This document shows, one piece after another, positions 1 to 9,565 of a DNA stretch of 64,000 bases. The stretch's first letter is position 1, and every line of letters starts with the position of its first letter. Origin of the DNA: an uncultured Muribaculaceae bacterium (lineage in GTDB: Bacteria > Bacteroidota > Bacteroidia > Bacteroidales > Muribaculaceae); assembly GCA_910585275.1 (NCBI GenBank), contig CAJUCW010000016.1:25250-89249 (forward strand), written 5' to 3'. The position numbers and the translations under genes are program-made. The notes under the pieces are model-generated. The model was not told the origin of the DNA, ran no database searches, and saw only the letters and a program-made list of their open reading frames with translations.

Positions 1-1920
1 CTCTACGTGCTGCTCATGCTCTTCCCCATGCACTTGAAAGAGAGGGAAGGATGGTATAAGGGTTGCAAATGGGTATTCATCATAATCAATTCGCTGACGC
101 TTGTGGCGAATCTCGCTGATTCGGTCTATTTCAGCTATACGCTCAAACGCACGTCGTGGAGCGTGTTCGGTGAATTCGGCAACGAAACCAATTTCGCAAA
201 AATAGCCGGAGTGGAACTCCTGGGCCACTGGTATCTGGTCTTGCTCGCGGTCGTGCTGATATGGGGGATGTGGAAACTATATGTGAGTCCCGCCATGGAA
301 ATCAGCCGGCAGTCGCTCGTAAGATATTACATACTTTCACTGCTGAGCCTTGCCGTAGCGGGCGTCACGGTGGTGGCGGGAATACGCGGCGGCCTGTTCA
401 ACCATTGGTATAACTATTTCGCGGCATTCCCGTTGGCCTATATATGCTGGCGGCTGTTGAAAACGAAAAAGCCGTCTTCCCGACGCAAAACCGCCGGCAT
501 ACTTTGCGGCGCGGCGGCATTGGCCCTTATCGCCACGGCCCCAATCGGAGGCTGGCGCCACCGCGACATCCGCCCCATTGCCATATCCAACGCCAACGCC
601 TACACATCACGCCCGATAGAGACGGCCCTCGTGCTCAACACTCCTTTCTCCATGATTCGATCAATCGGCAACGTGCCTTTCCACGACCCCCACTATTTCG
701 ACGACAAGGCGCAACTCGATGCCGTTTTCTCGCCGGTGCATACCCCGACGTTGCCCGATTCTTTGAAAAAAGAGGGTAAGAACCTTTGCGTCATCATCAT
801 CGAAAGCTTCGGAAAGGAATATATAGGAGCCCTCAACAAAGATATACTCGGTGAAGGCTACAAAGGTTTCACCCCCTTCACCGACTCCCTTCTGCAACAC
901 AGCGCATGGTGGAAATATTCTTACGACAACGGGCAGAAAAGCATCGACGGAATGCCGAGCATCCTCGCAAGCATTCCAAAATTCGTGCGTCCGTTCATCG
1001 TCACCCCGCAAGCCGTCAACAAACTGAAGGGGATTCCCGCCCTCCTCGGTGAAAAGGGGTATTCCTCGGCTTTCTTCCACGGCGCACGCACCGGTAGCAT
1101 GGGATTCGACGGCTTCGCACGTTCAATAGGTTTCCAAAACTATTACGGCAGGGAAGATTTCTCTAAAGACCCACGCTTCGGCGGCGACAAAGACTTCGAC
1201 GGCTACTGGGCCATCTGGGACGAACCGTTCATGAAATGGTTCGCCTTGAAAATGACCGACATGAAGCAACCTTTCATGACCGCCATCTTCACAGCCTCAA
1301 ACCATCACCCATTCCGCATCCCCGACGAATATGCCGGCAAGTTCCCGGAAGGCTCCATGGAAATACACAAGACCGTAGGCTATACCGACAACGCCCTGCG
1401 CGAGTTCTTCGCCACGGCCAAACGACAGCCATGGTATTCCAACACCGTTTTCATCATCACCAACGACCATACCAACATGCGCGGGTTCGACGAATACCGC
1501 AGCGACATCGGCAGTTTCTACGGCCCTGTCATAGTGTTCGACCCTTCGGGCGAAATCTCACCGGGGGAAAGGGAAGCCATAGCCCAGCAAATCGACATTA
1601 TGCCGACGATGGTGAACTATCTCGGATATGACAAACCTTACGTGGCATACGGCATCGACCTCTTCAACACCCCGGCCGAAGACACGTGGGCGGTCAACAA
1701 CATCAACGACATTTTCCAATACGTGAAATACGGCTACGTGCTGCAGTTCGACGGGGAGAAAACCACCGCCATATATTCTATCGACGACCATCTCATGCGC
1801 AATAACCTCTTAGGGAAAGTGGCGCAGCAACAGAAGATGGAAACCGAACTGAAGGCAATACTCCAATCGTATATGGACCGCATGCTTTCCGACCAACTCA
1901 CGGCTCCTGACAATCCCTGA
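1..1920 (+). CDS. LTA synthase family phosphotransferase/sulfatase-fold protein, 5'-partial
   Basis: The reading frame is open to the left edge, so the true start lies outside the window; about 639 codons are visible. Hydrophobic segments fill the first ~190 residues (inner-membrane part), followed by a periplasmic alkaline-phosphatase/sulfatase-fold domain. Visible active-site landmarks are IIIESFG (metal-binding Glu), NGQKSIDGMPS with a Ser at the nucleophile position where Gram-positive LtaS has Thr, and the metal-binding pair in TNDHTNM. In Gram-negatives this family transfers phosphoglycerol or phosphoethanolamine to glycans or lipids of the envelope; the substrate here is not readable. 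It is transcribed toward the MFS gene with a 180-nt gap. Family assignment is firm, exact function open. Confidence 0.85.
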   Translation, partial: LYVLLMLFPMHLKEREGWYKGCKWVFIIINSLTLVANLADSVYFSYTLKRTSWSVFGEFGNETNFAKIAGVELLGHWYLVLLAVVLIWGMWKLYVSPAMEISRQSLVRYYILSLLSLAVAGVTVVAGIRGGLFNHWYNYFAAFPLAYICWRLLKTKKPSSRRKTAGILCGAAALALIATAPIGGWRHRDIRPIAISNANAYTSRPIETALVLNTPFSMIRSIGNVPFHDPHYFDDKAQLDAVFSPVHTPTLPDSLKKEGKNLCVIIIESFGKEYIGALNKDILGEGYKGFTPFTDSLLQHSAWWKYSYDNGQKSIDGMPSILASIPKFVRPFIVTPQAVNKLKGIPALLGEKGYSSAFFHGARTGSMGFDGFARSIGFQNYYGREDFSKDPRFGGDKDFDGYWAIWDEPFMKWFALKMTDMKQPFMTAIFTASNHHPFRIPDEYAGKFPEGSMEIHKTVGYTDNALREFFATAKRQPWYSNTVFIITNDHTNMRGFDEYRSDIGSFYGPVIVFDPSGEISPGEREAIAQQIDIMPTMVNYLGYDKPYVAYGIDLFNTPAEDTWAVNNINDIFQYVKYGYVLQFDGEKTTAIYSIDDHLMRNNLLGKVAQQQKMETELKAILQSYMDRMLSDQLTAPDNP

Positions 1921-1971
1921 TACTCCAACCAGAACAACCAAGGACAACCAGAGTTGTTTACAATCCTCAAT

Positions 1972-1994
1972 GTAGGGACATGCCTTTGGCATGT
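1972..1994 (+). repeat. REP-like palindrome, copy 1
   Basis: GTAGGGACATGCC, a short spacer, then GGCATGT, forming a 7-bp hairpin. This copy has TTT instead of TCC in the loop. Four further copies of the same element occur at 3824, 9997 (inverted), 38705 and 38757 (inverted). Confidence 0.75.
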
Positions 1995-2102
1995 TTGATA
2001 CCTTCCCGGTGATCGATACCACCTTTCCGGGCTTGACTCTACCTTCCCGAGGTTGACTATTCTTTCGGGAGATAAACCACGAATTTTAACAATGAATTGA
2101 AA

Positions 2103-3293
2103 ATGGAAAAGAAAGAGACAAAGGAACGGCTTTGGAACCGCAATTACTGCAAAGCCATGATCGGCAATTTCATGCTTTTCTTCTCATTCTATATCCTTAC
2201 GCCTCTCCTGCCGATATATCTCGACGCGCAGTTCGCCGCCGACAAAGACGTGATGGGGCTCGTGCTCTCGGGGTATGTAGTGGCTGCCCTCTTGGTGCGC
2301 CCCTTCAGCGGATTCATAGTGGATACCTTCGACCGCAAAAAGGTGCTAATGCTCTGTTTCTTCGCTTTCTTTATACTTTTCACCGGATATATAGGAGCCG
2401 GCACGCTCCTGCTTTTCGCCATTGTGCGTACGCTCCACGGGTTGCCGTTCGGAGCGGTCACCGTGGCCAATTCCACGATGGCGATAGACGTGCTCCCCTC
2501 TTCGCGAAGAAACGAGGGGATAGGGTTCTATGGCCTGAGCAATAACCTCGCGATGGCTTTCGCCCCTTCGATTGGAATATGGATATATCACGCCTCCGAC
2601 AATTTCCAACTCCTCTTCTGGATTGCACTCGTCACAGCCCTCGTGGGCTTCCTCACGGTCTCCTCTATCAAGACCTCAGTGCGCCCTCCTAAAAAAGAGA
2701 AGCAGCCGATAAGTTTCGACCGCTTCTTCCTTACTCGGGGATGGCTTCTCGCCATAAATATAATGTGTTTCAGCATTTGCTGGGGCATAATGTCGAACTA
2801 TGTGGCGATTTATGGAGCCGAAGTGCTGAATATCACCGACGGCACCGGGCTTTTCTTCATGATTCTCTCCGCCGGACTGTTCCTTTCGCGCCTCCAAGGT
2901 TCGAAAGCACTTGCCAAAGGAAAGATAGTGGAAAATGCCGCACTCGGCGTGATACTCTCATTGATAGGCTATACCCTGTTCGCCTCGGTGGAGCACCCGT
3001 GGGCCTACTATCTTTCTGCCGCCTTCATCGGCCTGGGCAACGGACACATGTATCCGGCATTCCTCAACATGTTCATAAAACTTGCCCGCAACGACCAGCG
3101 CGGCACAGCCAACTCCTCCATCCTCACCGCGTGGGACCTCGGCATGGGACTCGGCATAGTGGCCGGAGGTTTCCTTCTTGAATACATTTCCTATGCGGCA
3201 GCATTCTGGGGTGCGGCAGCCATGCAACTCGCCGGCACCCTCCTCTTCTACCTCGCCTCCCGCCGCTTCTTCACCTCCCGCCGCCTCGATTGA
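2103..3293 (+). CDS. MFS transporter
   Basis: A 396-residue protein of almost continuous hydrophobic helices, consistent with the 12-helix major facilitator fold. The DxxDRKKV-type cytoplasmic loop between helices 2 and 3 is seen as VDTFDRKKVLML near residue 80. The ATG at 2103 is chosen over an in-frame TTG two codons upstream. The charged N-terminus (MEKKETKERLWNRNYCK) precedes the first helix, as is common in Bacteroidetes MFS exporters. No substrate can be inferred from the sequence; sugar or drug efflux are both possible. It has no close functional partner nearby. Confidence 0.88.
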   Translation: MEKKETKERLWNRNYCKAMIGNFMLFFSFYILTPLLPIYLDAQFAADKDVMGLVLSGYVVAALLVRPFSGFIVDTFDRKKVLMLCFFAFFILFTGYIGAGTLLLFAIVRTLHGLPFGAVTVANSTMAIDVLPSSRRNEGIGFYGLSNNLAMAFAPSIGIWIYHASDNFQLLFWIALVTALVGFLTVSSIKTSVRPPKKEKQPISFDRFFLTRGWLLAINIMCFSICWGIMSNYVAIYGAEVLNITDGTGLFFMILSAGLFLSRLQGSKALAKGKIVENAALGVILSLIGYTLFASVEHPWAYYLSAAFIGLGNGHMYPAFLNMFIKLARNDQRGTANSSILTAWDLGMGLGIVAGGFLLEYISYAAAFWGAAAMQLAGTLLFYLASRRFFTSRRLD

Positions 3294-3906
3294 CTCAGTG
3301 CGCATCCATGTTAAGAGCTGTGCGGCCATTCAATCCGTAACATATATATCCGTATTTACGTTCCTTCACCGGTTACGCGCACTGATGTAAAAGACGTTAT
3401 TCCATCTTGACGCGGAAAGTAACTTGATAGAAAATAAAAAAGGCATTGTAGAAATTTCAATTTCACACCCATTGAAAATCAGACTATTATAATCATTATT
3501 GTAGAAATTTGTGAAGAATTGATAGAAAATTAGAAAGAATTAACATAGTTTTTCAATCCTTTTACCGCTTCTGATTAGTCATGGGAATACGACAAATCAT
3601 AACTTTTGATACGCTTCCCACAATACCCAAAATTCACTTTACACAATTTGTTTTAAACCTGGAATCGTAATCCATAACTCTACATATCTTAAAGTATACA
3701 ATACGACTATTAAATGCTTATTTTACAACATTTAATTGAATTGACACATTCCATGACGGACTTTGGAGGAGCCTTTTGTAATTTTGCCCTCACATTAGTT
3801 CCTTATTAGTTGTGCTATTAAATGTAGGGACATGCCTCCGGCATGTTTGATTATTCAAATCTGAACGCACCAATCTTTATGCATTATCTATAATTTATAA
3901 AATATT
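3294..3906. other. 613-bp AT-rich intergenic region
   Basis: No convincing coding sequence. It holds a short imperfect direct repeat (ATTGTAGAAATTT at about 3445 and 3502) and one REP-like palindrome at 3824-3846. AT content rises sharply relative to the flanking MFS gene, and the two following genes keep that lower GC content, which may mark an acquired segment. Confidence 0.5.
3824..3846 (+). repeat. REP-like palindrome, copy 2
   Basis: GTAGGGACATGCCTCC followed by GGCATGT; the canonical form of the dispersed hairpin element, in plus orientation. Confidence 0.78.
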
Positions 3907-4668
3907 ATGAAACGTATAACCTTTTTTGTCGTCGGCTTACTTGTAGCCTTGTTCCCTTTTATGGCGTTGGCTAAATACAAGAATTATTATTCCTATTTCA
4001 AGGATAATGATATCACCATAAATCCTCCCGAAGAAGGGTTCCATGAAGTGGACAGTATAGGATTTATATGCTTGTTCGTTAATCCGCAATTTATGTTCAA
4101 GGAAGAGAACATGGAGAAATTATATAAAGTGTCGATACATCCGGCTATTTTCGAATCCGAATCAAGCGACGCTCTGCTTTTGTATCCATGTTTAGAACTT
4201 TTGGACTATAGCGATTTGCCGCAAAATGAGTTGAAAGTGGTAGCTGAAGACGAAAACTTCGATACAAGCGACCGTATTCGTAAAATATTTGGCAAGGATA
4301 TGTCACAATATTGCAATGCCGATACCGCATACGTATATAGTTTTGATCTAAGGGAACCTTTCAGAGGTAAGTTCACACATTGTATTGGCATAGTCCTGAG
4401 GAAATATGCCCATGATGGAATGGCAATGAAGGTATTGACCACAGACGAAGGCAAACCAAACGCCGAGAAATATATGCGAACGCTTCTTAACAGCATCAAG
4501 TATGGCAATGAAGTGACGGAAAAAGGTCTTTTTTTAGAGAAAAATGCCATTGAAATTCAAGAAGACATTAAAAAAAATCCTCCACGAATTGACCCTAATT
4601 ATATTCGCCTTCAAAACAAGAATTGGATTGAAATATTAGAGCTCCAGCGCCAAGGAAAGAGTATCTGA
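3907..4668 (+). CDS. Secreted protein of unknown function
   Basis: A 253-residue protein starting with a clear signal peptide (MKRITFFVVGLLVALFPFMALA) and no lipobox cysteine, so it is probably periplasmic or exported. I do not recognise the mature domain; it is rich in acidic and aromatic residues with no visible repeats or metal motifs. The gene is noticeably AT-rich compared with the MFS and C69 genes on either side. It lies 84 nt upstream of the O-antigen-ligase-like gene on the same strand and may be co-transcribed with it. Confidence 0.7.
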   Translation: MKRITFFVVGLLVALFPFMALAKYKNYYSYFKDNDITINPPEEGFHEVDSIGFICLFVNPQFMFKEENMEKLYKVSIHPAIFESESSDALLLYPCLELLDYSDLPQNELKVVAEDENFDTSDRIRKIFGKDMSQYCNADTAYVYSFDLREPFRGKFTHCIGIVLRKYAHDGMAMKVLTTDEGKPNAEKYMRTLLNSIKYGNEVTEKGLFLEKNAIEIQEDIKKNPPRIDPNYIRLQNKNWIEILELQRQGKSI

Positions 4669-4752
4669 CGTGTCGGTGGATTGCATATTCATTCTATTTT
4701 AAAGTGAATATGCAATCCACCTATTTATTGAATCCAATTAATCATTACTAAA

Positions 4753-5856
4753 ATGTTAAAACAAGGCATTTTATATAATTATTCTAAACTTCGATTTCCT
4801 TCGATGGAACATTTCCTCCTGCTTGGGATATGCGCCGTGGCGGTATTCGGTTGGTCAGACTCAATGAATAGCCGTCTTATTTTGGCGAAGCAATACTATA
4901 CCTTGTCGGCATTATCTGCGGCGGCTTTAATCTTTGCCATAAAGTTCTTTAGAACAGGAATATTAAAAATAGATTTCTCTACCGTAGCCTGGATTTTTAC
5001 AATAATATGTACGGCAGAAGCAATTTATGCGATTGGACAGTGGGTTGGATTGGCAAATTCCGATGTTATTTACAAAGTAGCCGGTCATTTCGACAATCCT
5101 GCAGGTTTGGCATCATGTTTGTGCGTAGGAATGCCGTTTGTTATCTACCTATATGATAAAGGAAATTCGAAAGCATTTCTTTTATGCGGCATTACGCTAT
5201 TATGTGCCGTGATTCTGGCTAAATCGAGAACAGCCATAATTGCCGTCGTAATATTACTAACCAACTATACGCTTGGAAAGACAGGAATTATAGCCATTGT
5301 CAAAGACACCATCAAAATGACAAAACTCAGTAAACGAAGGTGGAGTATCGTCATATTTATCGGGGCTGCCTACAGTTTATGGTTATCAGTACAAAAAATT
5401 GAAATGCAATATAAATGGAAAAATGCATATAAAAACCACGACATCACGGCATATCAATATATAGAGCCATATCTTGATGAAGATATTTTCTTTCTATACA
5501 ATTATGCAGTAGAACTATTAGACAAAGGATTAACCGATAAGAGCTTGAACGTGGCTTTGAAATGCGACAAATTACTTGCCAACTATGACCTCGAATTGCT
5601 GTTGGGCGACATATATGCCATTAAAGGAGATATAGAACAGGCAGAACTACATTATTACCGAGCCGCCTCTATGTGTCCGTGCAGATATATGCCGTATAAC
5701 CAACTATATGATCTCTATATAGCCAACGGATATAACGAAAAAGGCCTGTCAATAGCCAGAAAAGTTATTGACAAGCCGATTAAAGTGCGTTCGCGGCCAG
5801 TAATGCAAATACGTTTTAAAATGAAGAAAGCATTAGGACTGACCGAAGACGCATGA
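4753..5856 (+). CDS. Short O-antigen ligase-like (Wzy_C) membrane protein with TPR-like C-terminus
   Basis: A 367-residue protein with about six hydrophobic helices in residues 15-215. The stretch AGHFDNPAGLASCLCVGMPF matches the conserved F(D)NPAGLA loop of Bacteroidetes O-antigen ligase/Wzy_C proteins. From about residue 235 onward the sequence is soluble and built of helical pairs like tetratricopeptide repeats (for example LGDIYAIKGDIEQAELHYYRAASM). Typical family members are longer, with more membrane helices before the TPR part, so this looks like a shortened version. The family joins or polymerises surface glycans, but activity of this form is uncertain. AT-rich, like the preceding gene. 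Confidence 0.65.
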   Translation: MLKQGILYNYSKLRFPSMEHFLLLGICAVAVFGWSDSMNSRLILAKQYYTLSALSAAALIFAIKFFRTGILKIDFSTVAWIFTIICTAEAIYAIGQWVGLANSDVIYKVAGHFDNPAGLASCLCVGMPFVIYLYDKGNSKAFLLCGITLLCAVILAKSRTAIIAVVILLTNYTLGKTGIIAIVKDTIKMTKLSKRRWSIVIFIGAAYSLWLSVQKIEMQYKWKNAYKNHDITAYQYIEPYLDEDIFFLYNYAVELLDKGLTDKSLNVALKCDKLLANYDLELLLGDIYAIKGDIEQAELHYYRAASMCPCRYMPYNQLYDLYIANGYNEKGLSIARKVIDKPIKVRSRPVMQIRFKMKKALGLTEDA

Positions 5857-5884
5857 AACAATCAAATAGAATCAAAACATAACA

Positions 5885-7486
5885 TCAGAATCCTTTCCAG
5901 CGGTCGCGCCAGTAGGAGTTGCCGAGCTCGTCCCAACGGACTATGGTGGCACCGAAGAAGTCGCGTGTGTAGTCGGTCAGCAGCTGTGCCGCTTCCTCTT
6001 CGTTGCCGGAATCAAGCAACCTCTTATATTCGCTCTCCAAAGCCGGAAGCTCGCGCTTCCCTTTCTTCAGGAAATGGTCGCGTGCCGGCTCAAGGGTCTT
6101 GCGCGCGTCGCCCCATCTCACGGTGGCAAGCTTGTTGGCTTTACGATAGTGCCAGAGGGCGGCATCGTCGCGGGTGCGGTGCTGTCCGCACACCTTCAGC
6201 ATAGCCGGGAGATCGGTTGTGCCGGCAAAGACAGGGAAACGCGGCGACTGCCCCGGGTTGTCGAGACATATCCATGCCACTCCCCCTACGCCGTCGGGAA
6301 GCCAGTCGCGACATTGTATGATGGTGGAATAAGCACACCATGGTACGCTTACGGTGCGTATATTGTGCATCACGCTGTCGCCCAAAGCCTCATACACAGC
6401 AATCTCGTCAGGCTGCATCCACGGGTTGGCTACGGGGCTCACGACGCTGTCGGGCACCTCGTCACCGTCTCCCTCTTTCTTTTTACCATTCTTCACCTTC
6501 AGACGCCCGCTAAGGTTCATGGCGGTGCCTTCGTAATAAGAACCGAGAAGACGCGCCATGTCTTCCACCGAAACCTTCTTTTCCGGCTTCACGCTCAAAG
6601 GAAGCTCCTCCATCCCGTCGTTTAACCCGGCATTGGGGGCAAGCTGCTGCATTATGAAAAGTTCGCGCACGCTGTAGTTCTTCGGCTCCTTCATGTAGTT
6701 GCCCTTGCTGTAGGCTTTCCAGAAAGAGAACTCTCCCTTACCGTCCCAAAGACCCATTTTCTTCGCCACATCCTTCACATTGTCGGAGGCCATGTAGTTC
6801 TCTTTGTCATTGAGGTCGAGTCTGCCGATGCGGCTCACGTTGGCCGAGACGGCTATGTGGTCGTCGGGGATACGCACTGCCGCCCATACACCCCCTTTCT
6901 TTTTCGGTCCTTCACCCTGCACCTCGAAAATCCATACCTCCTTCGGGTCGGCTATGGTGAGACATTCACCTCCGTCGCCATATCCGTATTCCTTTATAAG
7001 TTTACCCATAAGCGTTATGGCCTCGCGGGCGGTGGAGCAACGTTCGAGAACTATCCTCTGGAGTTCCTCAATCATGAACATCCCTTCCTTGTTGACCATC
7101 GTGTCAAGTCCGGAATAAGTGGTCTCGCCGATGGCAAGCTGTTTTTCGTTGAGGCAGGGATAGGCGGTGTCGAGGAAACGATAGGTGTGGCGAGCCTGGG
7201 GAATCTTCCCTTTCTCTTTCATGCCGTCGAGGCTCCCCGGATATTCGGTGTGCATCCTCCCCTCATATACGCTCATGACGGTATCGCGCGAATAATCCTT
7301 GGGAGCTACTGATTCCATCCACGTGCGATACCAGGAATCGCACGTGTGGCTCGTCATCACCGACCCGTCGGCCGATGCATTCTTTCCCACCATTATACTC
7401 GTGCATGCATCAGCCGGCGTTTGTGCAGCCGACGGCATTGCGAAAACGATTGCTGCTACAGCAACTATGTCTCTAATCTTTATCAT
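5885..7486 (-). CDS. C69 family dipeptidase, secreted
   Basis: A 533-residue protein: signal peptide (MIKIRDIVAVAAIVFAMPSAAQ), then the family signature DACTSIMVGKNASADGSVM, in which the Cys becomes the N-terminal nucleophile after processing. Family C69 (PepD-type Ntn hydrolases) removes dipeptides from short peptides. Motifs GDGGECLTIADPKEVWIFEVQGEG and the PNAGLNDG region are typical of Bacteroidales members. It is last in a minus-strand group nadA-trmH-C69, 21 nt after the methyltransferase gene. A periplasmic peptide-scavenging role is inferred from the signal peptide. Confidence 0.9.
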   Translation of the reverse strand: MIKIRDIVAVAAIVFAMPSAAQTPADACTSIMVGKNASADGSVMTSHTCDSWYRTWMESVAPKDYSRDTVMSVYEGRMHTEYPGSLDGMKEKGKIPQARHTYRFLDTAYPCLNEKQLAIGETTYSGLDTMVNKEGMFMIEELQRIVLERCSTAREAITLMGKLIKEYGYGDGGECLTIADPKEVWIFEVQGEGPKKKGGVWAAVRIPDDHIAVSANVSRIGRLDLNDKENYMASDNVKDVAKKMGLWDGKGEFSFWKAYSKGNYMKEPKNYSVRELFIMQQLAPNAGLNDGMEELPLSVKPEKKVSVEDMARLLGSYYEGTAMNLSGRLKVKNGKKKEGDGDEVPDSVVSPVANPWMQPDEIAVYEALGDSVMHNIRTVSVPWCAYSTIIQCRDWLPDGVGGVAWICLDNPGQSPRFPVFAGTTDLPAMLKVCGQHRTRDDAALWHYRKANKLATVRWGDARKTLEPARDHFLKKGKRELPALESEYKRLLDSGNEEEAAQLLTDYTRDFFGATIVRWDELGNSYWRDRWKGF

Positions 7487-7507
7487 GGTTGTTACGGTTA
7501 ATTGTTA

Positions 7508-8041
7508 TCAAAGCCATCCCCCGCATATTTGCCAGAGGGCAATCCCCGCGCTCACCGACACGTTGAGCGAATGTTTCACCCCCGCCTGCGGAATTTCGAG
7601 CACCACGTCGGCAATATCCACTATACGCTGGTCAACGCCTTTCACTTCGTTGCCCACCACAAGCATATACCTCTCCCCTTCTTCCGGAACAAAATTCTGC
7701 AACGGCACACTGTCGTGGGCCTGTTCGAGCACGCATACTTTCCACCCCTCCCCTTTCATACGCTCCGCCTCTTTAAAGGCATCTTCCACATGCCGCCATT
7801 CAACGCTCTCTTCGGCGCCGAGGGCGGTCTTGGAAATTTCCGGATGCGGGGGACACCCGGTGATGCCGGCCATCACCACCTCCGAAAGCAGGAATGCGTC
7901 GGCGGTGCGAAGAATCGCCCCTACATTATACATGGACCGGACATTGTCGGCCATCAGCGATACAGGGAGTTTCTTCTTCTCCCTGTATTCGCGGAGGCTA
8001 CAGTTGGTCAGTTCGAATATATCCTTTTTCTTATGTTGCAT
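7508..8041 (-). CDS. TrmH/SpoU family RNA 2'-O-methyltransferase
   Basis: A 177-residue protein with the SPOUT (trefoil-knot) signatures: NVRSMYNVGAILRTADAF (motif 1, containing the N and R), YMLVVGNEVKGV (motif 2, the GNE) and LEIPQAGVKHSLNVSVSAGI (motif 3, with the SLNVSVS cofactor-binding knot). SPOUT enzymes methylate ribose 2'-OH in tRNA or rRNA using S-adenosylmethionine. The short length without an N-terminal L30e-like domain resembles TrmH/TrmL-type tRNA enzymes, but the target base cannot be read from the sequence. It sits between nadA and the C69 gene. Confidence 0.9.
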   Translation of the reverse strand: MQHKKKDIFELTNCSLREYREKKKLPVSLMADNVRSMYNVGAILRTADAFLLSEVVMAGITGCPPHPEISKTALGAEESVEWRHVEDAFKEAERMKGEGWKVCVLEQAHDSVPLQNFVPEEGERYMLVVGNEVKGVDQRIVDIADVVLEIPQAGVKHSLNVSVSAGIALWQICGGWL

Positions 8042-8080
8042 TTTATCCTCCGATTATGCATTATGGATTATGCATTTCCT

Positions 8081-9031
8081 TTATGACATCTCAAGCATCC
8101 TCTCTATGGGTCGGAGGGCCTTTTCGGCAATTTCGGGATCGACGTTGATTTCCGGTCGGCCGTCGCGCAACGCCTCATAGACTTTCCTGAGCGTGTTGAG
8201 CTTCATATATTCGCATTGGTTGCACTGGCATTCCGAATCTTCGGCGGGGGCGGCAAGGAATTTCTTGTGCGGGCATTTGTTGCGCATCTCGAAGAGGATG
8301 CCGCTTTCGGTCACAACTATATATTCCGGTGCGTTGTCTTTCTCCGCGAAGTCGAGGAGCGCGGCGGTGGAACCCACCTTGTCGGCTATGAGCTGCAGAG
8401 GGCGACGGCATTCGGGATGCACGAGCACTTTCGCCTCGGGATGCTCCTTCTTCATCTCAGCAATCTTCTCGATGGAGAATCGGTCATGCACATGGCAGGC
8501 GCCGTTCCATAGGAGCATGTCGCGTCCGGTCACACTGTTGATATATTCCCCGAGGTTACGGTCGGGACCGAATATTATCTTTTCGTCGGCGGGAAGTTTA
8601 TCCACTATGTTGCGTGCGTTGCCGGAGGTAACTACAATGTCGGTGTGTGCCTTGACGGCGGCGGAAGTGTTGACGTAGCTTATCACCGTGTAGCCCGGAT
8701 GCTCCTTCACGAATTTCTCGAACTCCACCGGGTCGCAGCTGTCGGCCAGAGAGCAGCCGGCCTCCGTGTCGGGAATCAGCACTGTCTTATCGGGGCAAAG
8801 AATCTTGGCTGTCTCGCCCATGAAATGCACGCCACACATCACTATGACGTCGGCATCTGTTTTGGCGGCCTGGCGGGCGAGGGCAAGCGAGTCGCCGATG
8901 AAGTCTGCTATTTCCTGGATTTCGTCGCGCTGATAATAATGCGCCATTATGAGTGCGTTCTTCTCCTTCTTGAGACGTGATATTTCCTCTCGTAGCCGAT
9001 CTGCGGAGGTGACGGCGGGGGTCGATTCCAT
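8081..9031 (-). CDS. nadA: Quinolinate synthase
   Basis: A 316-residue protein that condenses iminoaspartate with dihydroxyacetone phosphate to quinolinate, a step of de novo NAD synthesis, using a [4Fe-4S] cluster. Three conserved cluster cysteines are visible in VMCGVHFMGETA, WNGACHVHDRF and the C-terminal ECQCNQCEYMKLNT segment. AHYYQRDEIQEIADFIGDSLALA is the typical N-terminal substrate loop. The ATG at 9031 gives the usual N-terminus. No nadB or nadC lies next to it, so the pathway is split in this genome. Confidence 0.96.
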   Translation of the reverse strand: MESTPAVTSADRLREEISRLKKEKNALIMAHYYQRDEIQEIADFIGDSLALARQAAKTDADVIVMCGVHFMGETAKILCPDKTVLIPDTEAGCSLADSCDPVEFEKFVKEHPGYTVISYVNTSAAVKAHTDIVVTSGNARNIVDKLPADEKIIFGPDRNLGEYINSVTGRDMLLWNGACHVHDRFSIEKIAEMKKEHPEAKVLVHPECRRPLQLIADKVGSTAALLDFAEKDNAPEYIVVTESGILFEMRNKCPHKKFLAAPAEDSECQCNQCEYMKLNTLRKVYEALRDGRPEINVDPEIAEKALRPIERMLEMS

Positions 9032-9174
9032 TTTTGTTATTTATTTAATAAAAATTTAAAACTTAATAAAAATTTAAACAACAACAACAAAGGATGTCAA
9101 TAACCACTAATAACTTTCCGCTCTAAAATTTGGAAATATGGGTTATTGAACTTTATGTCGGTTTTATTGTCGGG

Positions 9175-9489
9175 TTATCTACAGGTGCTTTTCTTGATTA
9201 TCAGCAAAGTGCAGACGTTATTTACACCATGTAGATAATTGCAAAGTTAATAATTTTTTGCGATTATAGGTGTTGAAAGCTGTAGAAAACCCCGCCTTTT
9301 CCTGTAGATTATTTGGTCAACAACTATCGATAACATGATGCTTGTTTTTCCAATCATACATAAAGACCAAGTTCTCAATGTCTTTTTATAAATTGCAAGG
9401 AATATGGAATTTAGTTATAAAGCTGTTTTCAACGTGATTTCTACCGCTTTTTAACCAGTTTTTTACAACTTATCTACAGGTTATTGACA
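9175..9489. promoter_or_regulatory. Cluster of DnaA-box-like nonamers, candidate replication origin or DnaA-bound region
   Basis: TTATCTACA occurs three times (9175-9183 plus, 9230-9238 minus, 9469-9477 plus). One-mismatch relatives are TTATTTACA at 9218-9226, TTATTGACA at 9481-9489 and TAATCTACA on the minus strand at 9303-9311. Each TTATCTACA copy differs by one base from the classical TTATCCACA box. The region is AT-rich and followed by tandem repeats, features often seen at origins. No dnaA, dnaN or gidA gene is present and flanking genes are not divergent, so this is a candidate only. Confidence 0.35.
9242..9249 (-). promoter_or_regulatory. Candidate -7 element upstream of nadA
   Basis: TAACTTTG on the minus strand matches the Bacteroidetes -7 consensus TAnnTTTG, about 210 nt upstream of nadA. 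No convincing -33 TTG at the usual spacing was found. Confidence 0.35.
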
Positions 9490-9500
9490 GGTTAGGTGAG

Positions 9501-9565
9501 CCATATTATGAATAAGACCATAGTCCCATAGAACCATATTATAAATAAGACATAGTCCCATAGAT
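9501..9565. repeat. Direct repeat pair of about 32 bp
   Basis: Two near-identical copies of CCATATTATGAATAAGACC followed by ATAGTCCCATAG (starting near 9501 and 9534, the second with one base missing). The GACCATAGTCCCATAG part is the reverse complement of a segment of the 29-bp repeats that follow, so the block can fold back on itself. Confidence 0.7.
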
